A DNA stretch of 64,000 nucleotides from an uncultured SAR86 cluster bacterium (lineage in GTDB: Bacteria > Pseudomonadota > Gammaproteobacteria > Magnimaribacterales > D2472): assembly GCA_902511575.1 (NCBI GenBank), contig CABXFU010000006.1:1-64000 (forward strand), given 5' to 3'. Numbering within the stretch: position 1 is the first letter of the stretch; each line of letters begins with the position of its first letter. A program made the translations under genes and the position numbers. The notes beneath the pieces are model-generated. The model worked only from the letters and a program-made list of their open reading frames with translations, was not told the DNA's origin and did not search any database. This document shows positions 8,290-17,130 of the stretch, piece after piece.

Positions 8290-10701
8290 ATGGCTACTAT
8301 TAAATATGATCTTCCACTTATTCCTCTCAGAGACGTCGTAGTATTTCCGGGCGTAGTCTCAACTCTATTTGTTGGCAGGAATAAATCCATCAATGCGCTG
8401 AATGCCGCCATGGCTGGGGAGAAGAAGATTATTTTAGCTGCACAAAAAGATGGGTCTTTGGATGCACCTTTGTTTGATGATTTGTATAAGGTCGCAACTA
8501 TTGCGAATATCCTGCAATTAATCAAACTGCCAGATGGAACTGTAAAAGTTTTGGTTGAGGGCTCCCACAGAGCTCAAATGAACTCTTTGGAGTCAGATTC
8601 AAAATTCTCTAAAGTTAGAGTAAGTCTTATTACCGAGCCTGCTATCGATTCTAAAGATGGAGAAAATTTAGCAAGGTTCATCAAAGCAAAGTTTCATGAT
8701 TTTATTAAAATTACGAAAAAAATCGCTCCAGAGGTTTTGGCATCAATTGATGCTTTGGATGATTTATCTAGAATTATTGATTCAATAGCTGGCCATTTGC
8801 CGATGGAAATTAAGCAAAAGCAAGAAATCCTTGAAACAGCTGACTTCCAGTTGAGGGCTGAAATTCTAATAGCTTTTATCGAATCTCAATTGGATGTGAT
8901 GGATGTCGATAAAAGAATCCGAAATAGAGTAAAAGGGCAGATGGAAAAATCTCAACGAGAGTATTATTTAAATGAGCAAATCAAGGCTGCCCAAAAAGAG
9001 CTGGGTGATATCAGTGAAGAGGGCGATGAAATCTCGCAGCTAGAAGAAGATATTTCCAAGGCAGGTATGTCCAAAGAAGCATTAAAAAAAGCAAACAATG
9101 AATTTACTAAGTTTAAGCAAATGTCTCCTATGTCAGCAGAGGCATCAGTTGTGCGCTCTTACTTAGATTGGTTAACTGTCATTCCTTGGAAGAAAAGAAG
9201 CAAAGTTAAATCAAACTTAAATTCAGCAACAGAAATTCTCAACGAAGATCACTTTGGCTTAGACGAAGTGAAAGAGAGAATTCTAGAATATTTAGCAGTT
9301 CAACAAAGAGTTAAAAAATTAAAAGCCCCAGTCTTGTGTTTGGTAGGCCCTCCAGGAGTTGGAAAAACTTCTCTTGGAAAATCTATCGCAAGGGCTACGA
9401 ATAGAAAATTTGCCAGAATGTCATTGGGCGGAGTTAGGGACGAGGCTGAAATTAGAGGGCATCGAAGAACCTACATTGGATCTATGCCAGGAAAAATTAT
9501 TCAAAAGCTTTCAAAAGTTGAAGTAAAAAATCCATTATTTCTTTTAGATGAGATCGATAAAATGGGCATGGATCACCGAGGTGATCCTGCTTCAGCTCTA
9601 TTAGAGGTTTTAGATCCAGAGCAAAATAATACATTTTCAGACCATTATCTAGAGGTGGATTTTGATCTCTCCGAGGTAATGTTTGTTTGTACTGCCAACA
9701 GTTTAAACATTCCCGGCCCATTGCTCGATCGCATGGAGATTATTAGGCTGCCTGGTTATATAGAGGATGAAAAACTAAACATAGCAAAACAATATTTAAT
9801 CCCTAAGCAGCTTGAAAGAAATGGGCTAGATGATAAAGAGGTTAAGCTTAGTGATAAATCTATATTGGACATAGTGCGTTACTATACGAGAGAGGCGGGT
9901 GTGAGAGGTCTCGAAAGACAGATTGCAAAGATTTTTAGAAAGTCAGTCAAAGAAAGAGTGTTAACAGATCCTAAAAAAATTAAATCTTCAATAAATATTA
10001 CTCCAAATAATTTAGAAAAATATTGCGGTGTTCCTAAATTTAAATTTGGAGAGGCTGATGTTGAGGACATTGTGGGTAAAGTTGCTGGCTTGGCATGGAC
10101 TGAAGTTGGCGGTGAGTTGTTAACCATTGAATCGTCATACGTACCTGGAAAAGGACAGGTAATTAAAACTGGTTCTTTGGGCGACGTGATGCAGGAATCC
10201 ATTCAAGCCGCTCTAACAGTCGTAAGGTCTAGATCAGAAAAATTAGGCATCCCTGTTAATTTTTATGAAAAATTTGATGTTCATATTCATGTTCCTGATG
10301 GAGCCACTCCCAAAGATGGGCCCAGCGCTGGAGTTGGAATGTGTACAGCTATGATTTCAGTTTTCACAGGAATACCTGTGAGATCGGATACTGCCATGAC
10401 AGGCGAAATTACATTACATGGTCAAGTCACAAAAATCGGTGGCCTGAAAGAAAAGTTATTAGCTGCTAAACGTGGAGGTATAAAGAGAGTTATTATTCCA
10501 GAAGATAATGCTGCCGATTTGAGAGAAATACCATCCCAAATTACACACGCATTAGAGATTCTTCCCGTGAGATGGGTCGATGAAGCCATCACTCAAGCCC
10601 TTACTTCCGAACCAAAACCAATCAAAAAAAGAAGAAGCTCTAAAAGTCTTAGCAAACCAAAATCATCCAGCGCTAGAACAACTTCCAGAAAACCCCATTA
10701 G
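8290..10701 (+). CDS. lon: ATP-dependent protease Lon
   Basis: The 803-residue protein has the three Lon parts: an N-terminal substrate-binding domain (about 1-200, starting PLIPLRDVVVFPG), a AAA+ domain with Walker A GPPGVGKT, and a C-terminal protease domain with catalytic Ser in KDGPSAG and Lys in GGLKEKLLAA. It removes damaged and regulatory proteins in the cytoplasm. The last 35 or so residues form a lysine/serine-rich tail beyond the usual end. It continues the clp operon order and is followed by hup with its own probable promoter. Confidence 0.97.
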   Translation: MATIKYDLPLIPLRDVVVFPGVVSTLFVGRNKSINALNAAMAGEKKIILAAQKDGSLDAPLFDDLYKVATIANILQLIKLPDGTVKVLVEGSHRAQMNSLESDSKFSKVRVSLITEPAIDSKDGENLARFIKAKFHDFIKITKKIAPEVLASIDALDDLSRIIDSIAGHLPMEIKQKQEILETADFQLRAEILIAFIESQLDVMDVDKRIRNRVKGQMEKSQREYYLNEQIKAAQKELGDISEEGDEISQLEEDISKAGMSKEALKKANNEFTKFKQMSPMSAEASVVRSYLDWLTVIPWKKRSKVKSNLNSATEILNEDHFGLDEVKERILEYLAVQQRVKKLKAPVLCLVGPPGVGKTSLGKSIARATNRKFARMSLGGVRDEAEIRGHRRTYIGSMPGKIIQKLSKVEVKNPLFLLDEIDKMGMDHRGDPASALLEVLDPEQNNTFSDHYLEVDFDLSEVMFVCTANSLNIPGPLLDRMEIIRLPGYIEDEKLNIAKQYLIPKQLERNGLDDKEVKLSDKSILDIVRYYTREAGVRGLERQIAKIFRKSVKERVLTDPKKIKSSINITPNNLEKYCGVPKFKFGEADVEDIVGKVAGLAWTEVGGELLTIESSYVPGKGQVIKTGSLGDVMQESIQAALTVVRSRSEKLGIPVNFYEKFDVHIHVPDGATPKDGPSAGVGMCTAMISVFTGIPVRSDTAMTGEITLHGQVTKIGGLKEKLLAAKRGGIKRVIIPEDNAADLREIPSQITHALEILPVRWVDEAITQALTSEPKPIKKRRSSKSLSKPKSSSARTTSRKPH

Positions 10702-10716
10702 AATAGGTTTTAAAGC

Positions 10717-10778
10717 TTGACATTTCTTCTGTGATAGCTTTTCATAGGCTTAGGTACATTAATTAACCAGAGGAGAAT
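10717..10778 (+). promoter_or_regulatory. Probable promoter and strong ribosome binding site of hup
   Basis: A consensus -35 hexamer TTGACA lies at 10717-10722. About 17-18 bases later comes a poor -10 candidate (TTCATA region, near 10741). The start codon at 10782 is preceded by AGAGGAGAA, one of the strongest Shine-Dalgarno sequences in the window, as expected for an abundant nucleoid protein. The -35 and ribosome site are clear; the -10 is uncertain. Confidence 0.45.
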
Positions 10779-10781
10779 TCA

Positions 10782-11060
10782 ATGAATAAATCAGACTTAG
10801 TAGATGCAGTTGCTTCATCAGCAGACGTTACCAAAGCTTCAGCTGGAAGAGCTGTTGATGCGGTTTTAGATTCAATCGGTGATGCGTTAGGTAACGGCGA
10901 TACAGTTTCGCTTGTAGGTTTTGGAACTTTTTCAGTTAGACATAGAGCTGCTAGAGAAGGAAGAAATCCACAAACAGGTGCTTCAATGCATATTGCAGCA
11001 TCAAAAGTTCCAGGCTTTAAAGCTGGTAAAGGATTAAAAGATAAAGTTAAAAACTCTTAA
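10782..11060 (+). CDS. hupB: HU-family DNA-binding protein
   Basis: This 92-residue basic protein begins [11 protein letters not shown] and carries the HU/IHF beta-arm region with GRNPQTG followed by a basic C-terminus ([13 protein letters not shown]). HU bends and compacts DNA as a dimer. Position directly after lon matches the conserved lon-hupB order, which supports HU-beta over IHF. It is bounded by its own probable promoter and an intrinsic terminator, so it can be expressed independently of lon. Confidence 0.95.
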   Translation: MNKSDLVDAVASSADVTKASAGRAVDAVLDSIGDALGNGDTVSLVGFGTFSVRHRAAREGRNPQTGASMHIAASKVPGFKAGKGLKDKVKNS

Positions 11061-11084
11061 TTAACTTTAGATATAAAGGTCTTT

Positions 11085-11114
11085 AAAAAAAGGGTGCATA
11101 AGCACCCTTTTTTT
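11085..11114 (+). terminator. Rho-independent terminator after hup
   Basis: AGGGTGC (11091-11097) pairs with GCACCCT across a four-base loop and is followed by a run of seven T. It separates hup from ppiD. Confidence 0.92.
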
Positions 11115-11152
11115 ATGTATGATTGTTAGCTTTTAAAGAGGATGAAGTTCAA

Positions 11153-13015
11153 ATGTTAGAGTCACTAAGAAACTTTCTGTCAGGTAAACGAGTTATAGTT
11201 ATTACAGCTCTTCTTGCAATACCATTTGTATTTCTAGGCTCACAGTCCTTTGGCACAATCACTGCAACTTTTGGAACTGTGAATGGCGAGCCTGTATCTC
11301 AAATGGATGTGAATCTTGCTACCAATCAAGTCTCTCAAAGGCTCAAGTCTGTTTATGGAGAAGATTTCTCTCTAGATGATTTAGATGAAGAAGTTTCTCT
11401 TGGGTTAATTAAAAATGAAATTATTAATCAAAAAACTCTTCTTTCTCACGTCAGAAAACTTGGTTTGATCGCTTCTGAGAAAACAGCAAAACAAGAAGTT
11501 ATAAACATAGATACTTTTCAAGGCGAAAATGGTTTTGAGCAAATGCTTTTTGAATCTACTATCAGGGCTAACGGTTGGACTCCAGAAGAGTATATTGAGC
11601 TTGTCAGGGAGACCCTATCATTAGATAAACTGGTCTCAGCTATGGGGGTCACTGCTTTTCCAATTGATACTGAAATAGAAGGCTTAGCCTCGATGCTTGA
11701 AACCTCAAGAGACATCAACTTTATCAAAGTAGATAAAAATATACTTGTCAGCCAACAAGAAGCTAGTCTTGAAGAGGGACAACAATTTTATGACAGCAAC
11801 CCTTTTTTATTTCTTTCTAAAGAACAAAGAGACTTCTCATATCTTGTTCTAACTTATGATGCATACAAAGAGCAAGTTCAAGTTCCTGAAGATTATATTG
11901 ACGAAGCCTATGCAGATTACTTAAGCAACGTTGAAGGGCAAATACAAAATCGAATTTCTCATCTAATGATCGAAAAATCTAATTATGGAAGTTCATCCCT
12001 TGCTTATGAAGAAATTAATTCTATATATAAAAGCATTCAATCAAAAGAAGTTTCATTCGAAGATGCAGTATCTAAATCTAGCGAGGATCTAGCCTCAAAA
12101 GATACTGGCGGTGATTTAGGCCTATCATCCGGCGATGCTTTCCCTGAAGAGTTTGAAAGTGCAATACTGTCAATGCAGCTCAACTCCATAAGTTCAATTA
12201 TTGAGCTTGAGGACTCATTGCATATATTAAAATTAACCGAAGTCATTAAACCTCAAATTAAAACTAAATCAGAAATGTCTCGGGAGCTTTTAAATGAACT
12301 TGTGGATGCTGAAGCATTGGCTTTGATGCAAGATGATTTTCTTGCATTAGAATCATTAGTGCTTGAAGGAGTTACTTTAAATACTTTAGCAGATTCAACT
12401 GATGCTGAAGTTCAAGTTACTGGTTTGCAGGATATTGAAAGCATTGAATTAAATGGGTTTGCCAACGTTACCTCGCCACAATTATTCGATTCTTCAGTTT
12501 TACCAAACAAAATCGAAATTTTTGAGGGCGATGAAAGCTATGCTTTTGTGATGATGACCCAGGCACTTCAGCCAGCTGTTCAACCTTTTGCTAATGTTGC
12601 TGACTTAGCCATTCAAGAAGTGCGCAATGAGAAAGCAAACATGATTATCAATGATTTTGTAAAAGATGCAGAAAGTGTGATTGATGGTGAGAACGCATTA
12701 CCCAATCTAAATGCCTTTTCACAAGAAAGCTATAAGGCTGTTAAAAGATTTTCTTCATTACTTCCAGCGGAGATTATTAATTCAACCTTTGAATCACCCA
12801 TAGGCACTTTGGTTGAGAACGAAGCTTTTAATGGAGATCGATATTGGGCAAAGTCCTCAAATGAGTCTGTACCATCAATGGAAGCGCTTTCAGAGTCAGT
12901 TGAGCAATATCAGAGTTTCTATAATGAAAGCTTAACTCAGCAGTTTTCAGGATTTATTGATCGAGCTTTCAAAGAAGGGCAAAGAGTTCGTTTGGAAAAC
13001 CTTACTTCGAATTAA
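11153..13015 (+). CDS. ppiD: Periplasmic folding chaperone PpiD (SurA N-terminal and parvulin domains)
   Basis: I chose the ATG at 11153, preceded by AAAGAGGA, over an in-frame TTG at 11123. The 620-residue product begins with a short cytoplasmic segment and one membrane anchor (about residues 13-31), followed by a SurA_N-type chaperone domain. A PPIC/parvulin-like domain in the middle contains GGDLG. PpiD assists outer-membrane protein folding at the periplasmic face of the Sec translocon. Its place after lon-hup matches E. coli. Its stop overlaps the end of convergent fabI by four bases. Parvulin activity is uncertain, since E. coli PpiD is itself inactive. Confidence 0.88.
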   Translation: MLESLRNFLSGKRVIVITALLAIPFVFLGSQSFGTITATFGTVNGEPVSQMDVNLATNQVSQRLKSVYGEDFSLDDLDEEVSLGLIKNEIINQKTLLSHVRKLGLIASEKTAKQEVINIDTFQGENGFEQMLFESTIRANGWTPEEYIELVRETLSLDKLVSAMGVTAFPIDTEIEGLASMLETSRDINFIKVDKNILVSQQEASLEEGQQFYDSNPFLFLSKEQRDFSYLVLTYDAYKEQVQVPEDYIDEAYADYLSNVEGQIQNRISHLMIEKSNYGSSSLAYEEINSIYKSIQSKEVSFEDAVSKSSEDLASKDTGGDLGLSSGDAFPEEFESAILSMQLNSISSIIELEDSLHILKLTEVIKPQIKTKSEMSRELLNELVDAEALALMQDDFLALESLVLEGVTLNTLADSTDAEVQVTGLQDIESIELNGFANVTSPQLFDSSVLPNKIEIFEGDESYAFVMMTQALQPAVQPFANVADLAIQEVRNEKANMIINDFVKDAESVIDGENALPNLNAFSQESYKAVKRFSSLLPAEIINSTFESPIGTLVENEAFNGDRYWAKSSNESVPSMEALSESVEQYQSFYNESLTQQFSGFIDRAFKEGQRVRLENLTSN

Positions 13016-13797
13016 TCAGCATACTCTTCTATGGACATGGCGGCTGTATTAAAGCCTCCATCTACATATGTTATTTCACCCGTGACTCCACTAGCAAGAT
13101 CTGAGCATAAAAAAGCTGCAACATTGCCTACCTCTAGAGTTGTAACAGCTCTTCTTAAAGGAGCTCTGTTTGCATAATTAGTCAACATTTTTCTGAAGTT
13201 TTTTACTCCCATTGCTGCCAGGGTTTTAATGGGTCCAGCTGATATTGCATTAACTCTTATACCATCTGGTCCCATAGCAGCGGCAAGAAATCTTGTATTT
13301 GCTTCCAAGCTTGCCTTAGCAAGGCCCATAACATTGTAATTTGGCAGCGATTGCATGGATCCCAAATATGTCAGAGTTAAAAGAGCTGCGTTCTCATTTA
13401 GCATTGGTTTTGCGCCTTTAGCCATAGCAGTAAAACTATACGAACTAATATCATGAGCAATTTGAAAACCCTCTCTTGTGGCAGCATCCACAAAATTTCC
13501 CTCTAATTCATTTGCTGGGGCAAAGCCAATAGAATGAACAAAGCCATCAAATGACTTCCATTTCTTTGAGAGCTCCTGGTACATATTTGAAATGCTCTCA
13601 TCTGAGGCAACATCACATTCAAACAATAAATCAGAGCCAAGTTCTGCGGCAATCTTTTCTACGTTGCCTTTTAATCTCTCACTTTGATAGGTGAAAGCTA
13701 GTTCCGCTCCTTGTGCATGCATTGCTTGAGCAATACCAGCTGCTATGGAGTGTTTATTTGCAAGTCCTGCTATTAAAATCTTTTTATTTTGTAACAT
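13012..13797 (-). CDS. fabI: Enoyl-[acyl-carrier-protein] reductase (NADH) FabI
   Basis: The 261-residue short-chain-dehydrogenase-type enzyme carries out the last reduction of each fatty acid elongation cycle. It has the divergent FabI nucleotide-binding start ([16 protein letters not shown]) and the catalytic pair in YNVMGLAK, with Tyr and Lys seven positions apart as in FabI rather than the four of ordinary SDRs. The length matches E. coli FabI (262). It runs opposite to ppiD and shares an upstream region of about 200 bases with the first TonB receptor. Confidence 0.95.
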   Translation of the reverse strand: MLQNKKILIAGLANKHSIAAGIAQAMHAQGAELAFTYQSERLKGNVEKIAAELGSDLLFECDVASDESISNMYQELSKKWKSFDGFVHSIGFAPANELEGNFVDAATREGFQIAHDISSYSFTAMAKGAKPMLNENAALLTLTYLGSMQSLPNYNVMGLAKASLEANTRFLAAAMGPDGIRVNAISAGPIKTLAAMGVKNFRKMLTNYANRAPLRRAVTTLEVGNVAAFLCSDLASGVTGEITYVDGGFNTAAMSIEEYAD

Positions 13798-13908
13798 TAT
13801 ATTATTTTAACCTTATAGCTAATTGGCTATGCATTATATATGAGTTCCTTCATCATTAATAAAGTGAATTATTAACATAGGATATATAAATCATTTTTTA
13901 ACATATGC

Positions 13909-13961
13909 TTGTTTCTTTCCCCGAAACAGGCATATAATCTGTCATTGCACGATATGCGCAA
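13909..13961 (+). promoter_or_regulatory. Probable promoter with imperfect palindrome upstream of the first TonB receptor
   Basis: A perfect -10 TATAAT (13933-13938) is preceded by TTGTTT at 13909-13914, 18 bases away. Immediately downstream, at the expected transcription start, lies TTGCACGATATGCGCAA (13945-13961), an imperfect inverted repeat with outer arms TTG and CAA. A repressor or LysR-type protein could bind there. The promoter is well supported, the operator is speculative. Confidence 0.5.
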
Positions 13962-13997
13962 GTTTTCGTGTGTTATTAAAACTTAGGAGTATTTTAA

Positions 13998-16988
13998 ATG
14001 ATTGATTTAAATAAATATTTATTCAGTGCTTTTGCAATAATCTCTTTATCGGTGCCTTTAGCAATTGCTCAAGATTCTGATGATGATGTTGAAGAAGTCA
14101 TTGTAACTGGATCAAGGATTATTGATCCTAACATTATTAGCTCTTCCCAAATCGCAGTCGTCGATGGGCAAGATATAATAAATGCGGGTGTAACTAGGGT
14201 TGAGGATTATCTTAATGATATGCCTCAAATTTCTCCTGGCCAATCCATCACTAATTCTAATGGTTCTAATGGTACTGCTACTGTTAACCTGAGAAACCTT
14301 GGCTGTTCAAGAACATTGGTTCTAATGAATGGAAGAAGAATGGTTCCAGGAACAACAGGCGGCGGAAACTGTGCCGACCTTAATACAATTCCAACATTAC
14401 TTTTAGACAAAGTTGAAGTTCTAACTGGTGGCGCATCTTCTGTATACGGTTCAGATGCGGTTGCTGGTGTTGTTAACTTTGTTTTAGATGATGAGTTTGT
14501 TGGCTTCAAGGCTGCTTATTCACATGGATTTTATAATCATGAAAATGATAATAGTTCTCTGAGAGAATTAGTTAAAAGTTATGGCTATGCGCAAGCTCCA
14601 AGCGACGTGCAAACTGGAGATACTGGTAAGTTCTCTATTGCATTTGGTGGCGAGATTGATGGTGGCAGAGGTCACGTTACAGCATTTATGGAGCACACTG
14701 ATACTAAACCTATACTCCAAGGTGACTTTGATATTAGTGCTTGTGCCTTAAGTGGTGGTACAACTCGATGCGGTGGTTCATCAACAATTCCTCCAGGAAG
14801 ATGGGCTGACTTTGGTGGTTATGGCTCTGCTGGGTTTGTTAATATAGATCCATCAGTTGAACGTTTAGACCTTAAAGTTTCTGGAAATGATTTCGTTCCA
14901 AGAGATGGTCAAACATACAACTACAACCCAACTAACTTCTTCCAAAGACCTGATGACAGATTAAATGTAGGTTTCTTTGGTAAATATGAAATTACCGATA
15001 ATGCAGAGGTTTATTTAGACTTCACTGCTATGAAATCTGAGTCTAATGCTCAGATAGCATATTCAGGAACATTTGGTAACATCACTCACTTGCCGTGTTA
15101 TAACGGCTTGTTGTCTGCACAGCAATACAAAGTGGCATGTAGTGACTGGACAGGAATGGGTGGTTCTCATGCACCTGATTTTGCAACAGGAGCTGAAGCT
15201 TTATCTTATATAAATAGCTTAGATGCTTCAGTAGCCGCTGGAACAATTATTGATTATAGAGCTCCATTGTATTCATTGAAGAGAAATGTTGAGGGTAATC
15301 CAAGACAAGGAATTCAAATGTACAAAAGCTACAACACAACCATTGGTTTGAGAGGTGATATCAATGATGATTGGTCATACGATTTCTACTATCAAAACTC
15401 AGCAGTTAATTATGCTAACGAATACAGAAATGACCTTTCTGTAACTGCGATTAATCGAGCTGTAAATGTTATTAATGTTGCAGGAGTTCCAACTTGTGTT
15501 GCTAAGCTTCAAGGAATCGATGCGAACTGTGTTCCATACAACCTCTTTCAAGGTGGATTACCTGGTGATCAGGGTATCCAAGGTGTAATCGATGGCGGAC
15601 AAACTGCGCAAGATTATTTAGCTAAATCAACATTTATCAATGGTGATGGAAAGCAAAAAATTCTTTCAGGTTATATTACTGGTGATACAGGATTTACTAT
15701 TCCGGGTGCTCCTGGTTCAGTATCTTTGGTAGCTGGTTTTGAAACTAAAGAGCTAGATACTGACTTTAGACCTGACACTCCTACACTTCAGGGTGATAGA
15801 TCTGGTTCAGGTGGAGCTACATTACCTATTGGTGGTATGTATGACGTAGACGAGTTCTTTTTTGAGTTAGGTATTCCAGTAACGGCTGACCTAAGTGTTG
15901 ATGCAGGATTTAGAACTGCTGAATACTCAACAGGTGCTGAAACTGACTCTAGCAAAATTGGAGCATATTGGACTGTTAACGACAGCGTGTCATTAAGAGC
16001 CTCATTCCAGACTGCGCAGAGACATGCGAATATTTCTGAACTGTATTCAGCTGTTAGCGATGGCCTTGTGGACTTAGACAATGATCCTTGTTCAATTCAG
16101 CAGAATGGTACTCCAGCTACAGCAACTCAAGCTCAGTGTGCTGCAACAGGATTGCCAGCAAATCTTTACAACACTGATCTTAATTCACCAGCTGACCAGT
16201 ACAACGTTAAAGGCGGCGGTAATCCTAAAGTTGCGCCGGAAGAATCAGAGTCATTAACTGTTGGTGCAGTTATTACTCCTGAATCAGTTCCTGGCTTAAC
16301 TTTAACAGTTGATTACTTCGATATCACAGTGGAAGATGGAATTGGTACTGTAAGTGCCAAAACTGCTCTTGATAAATGTGTATCAACTGGAAGTGCGCAG
16401 TATTGTGGACTCATTAATAGAATGCCTGGAACAGGTTCATTGTGGTTATCAGGTGGATATATTTCACAGCAGCTTACAAACATTGGTGAGGAAACAACCA
16501 GTGGTGTTGATGTTATTTTTGATTACTCATTTGAAACTTCATACGGACCAGTTGAAGTCCAAGGTGTTACTACATTCTTAGATACTTATGACATTACAGA
16601 GCTTCCAGGTGCATCACCAATTGCATGTTCTGGAAACTGGGGTGGTTCATGTGGCAAGAATCCTTTACCTGAAACCTCTGGTAAATATAAGGCAACACTA
16701 TCCACTGAATGGGATACTGATGTATCGCTTGGTTTAAGATACCTTGGCGAAACAACAGACCTTAATTCAAATAAAATTGATTTTGATGCTACAACATACA
16801 TAGATGTAACTCTTCAGCATATGCCTACAGAGAATCTAGTTGTAACATTTGGTATCAATAATCTATTTGATGAAGAGCCTGGCTACACATCTGATGCTGG
16901 AACAGCGCCAGGTAATGGTAATACTTTCCCAGGTTACTTTGATGCCTTTGGTCAATATATTTTCTTAAATTTGACACTTCAATACTAA
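13998..16988 (+). CDS. TonB-dependent outer membrane receptor
   Basis: The 996-residue receptor has a signal peptide (about residues 1-24, ending AIAQ), a TonB box EEVIVTG just after it, a plug domain to about residue 165 (NLG-SRTLVLMNGRR, SSVYGSDAVAGVVN) and a large beta barrel ending LNLTLQY with a terminal aromatic residue, as outer membrane barrels do. It imports an unknown substrate using the TonB-ExbB-ExbD energy system. It is followed by a terminator, a second receptor of the same size class and a peptide importer, so peptides or peptide conjugates are a reasonable guess. Conserved cysteines in plug and barrel suggest disulfides. Confidence 0.93.
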   Translation: MIDLNKYLFSAFAIISLSVPLAIAQDSDDDVEEVIVTGSRIIDPNIISSSQIAVVDGQDIINAGVTRVEDYLNDMPQISPGQSITNSNGSNGTATVNLRNLGCSRTLVLMNGRRMVPGTTGGGNCADLNTIPTLLLDKVEVLTGGASSVYGSDAVAGVVNFVLDDEFVGFKAAYSHGFYNHENDNSSLRELVKSYGYAQAPSDVQTGDTGKFSIAFGGEIDGGRGHVTAFMEHTDTKPILQGDFDISACALSGGTTRCGGSSTIPPGRWADFGGYGSAGFVNIDPSVERLDLKVSGNDFVPRDGQTYNYNPTNFFQRPDDRLNVGFFGKYEITDNAEVYLDFTAMKSESNAQIAYSGTFGNITHLPCYNGLLSAQQYKVACSDWTGMGGSHAPDFATGAEALSYINSLDASVAAGTIIDYRAPLYSLKRNVEGNPRQGIQMYKSYNTTIGLRGDINDDWSYDFYYQNSAVNYANEYRNDLSVTAINRAVNVINVAGVPTCVAKLQGIDANCVPYNLFQGGLPGDQGIQGVIDGGQTAQDYLAKSTFINGDGKQKILSGYITGDTGFTIPGAPGSVSLVAGFETKELDTDFRPDTPTLQGDRSGSGGATLPIGGMYDVDEFFFELGIPVTADLSVDAGFRTAEYSTGAETDSSKIGAYWTVNDSVSLRASFQTAQRHANISELYSAVSDGLVDLDNDPCSIQQNGTPATATQAQCAATGLPANLYNTDLNSPADQYNVKGGGNPKVAPEESESLTVGAVITPESVPGLTLTVDYFDITVEDGIGTVSAKTALDKCVSTGSAQYCGLINRMPGTGSLWLSGGYISQQLTNIGEETTSGVDVIFDYSFETSYGPVEVQGVTTFLDTYDITELPGASPIACSGNWGGSCGKNPLPETSGKYKATLSTEWDTDVSLGLRYLGETTDLNSNKIDFDATTYIDVTLQHMPTENLVVTFGINNLFDEEPGYTSDAGTAPGNGNTFPGYFDAFGQYIFLNLTLQY

Positions 16989-17005
16989 GAAAAGGTAAAA
17001 AATTA

Positions 17006-17035
17006 AAAAGGGGTGCAAGAGCACCCCTTTTTTTA
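17006..17035 (+). terminator. Rho-independent terminator after the first TonB receptor
   Basis: AAGGGGTGC pairs with GCACCCCTT around a short AAGA loop and is followed by a T run. It closes the receptor transcript about 20 bases after the stop codon. Confidence 0.92.
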
Positions 17036-17069
17036 TGCAAATTATTCTAATTCAAATTATTCTAAAAAG

Positions 17070-17098
17070 TTGACATATTGTGTCAAAATGGCAACAAT
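17070..17098 (+). promoter_or_regulatory. Probable promoter overlapped by a palindrome, second TonB receptor
   Basis: TTGACA at 17070-17075 is a consensus -35 box, with a weak -10 candidate AACAAT at 17093-17098 after 17 bases. The -35 box is the left half of a perfect inverted repeat TTGACA-TATTG-TGTCAA (17070-17086), so a dimeric protein bound there would cover the promoter. The receptor start at 17131 has TAGGGAG as ribosome site. Confidence 0.45.
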
Positions 17099-17130
17099 TA
17101 CGGGAACTAACAAACTTTTAGGGAGTTTAT

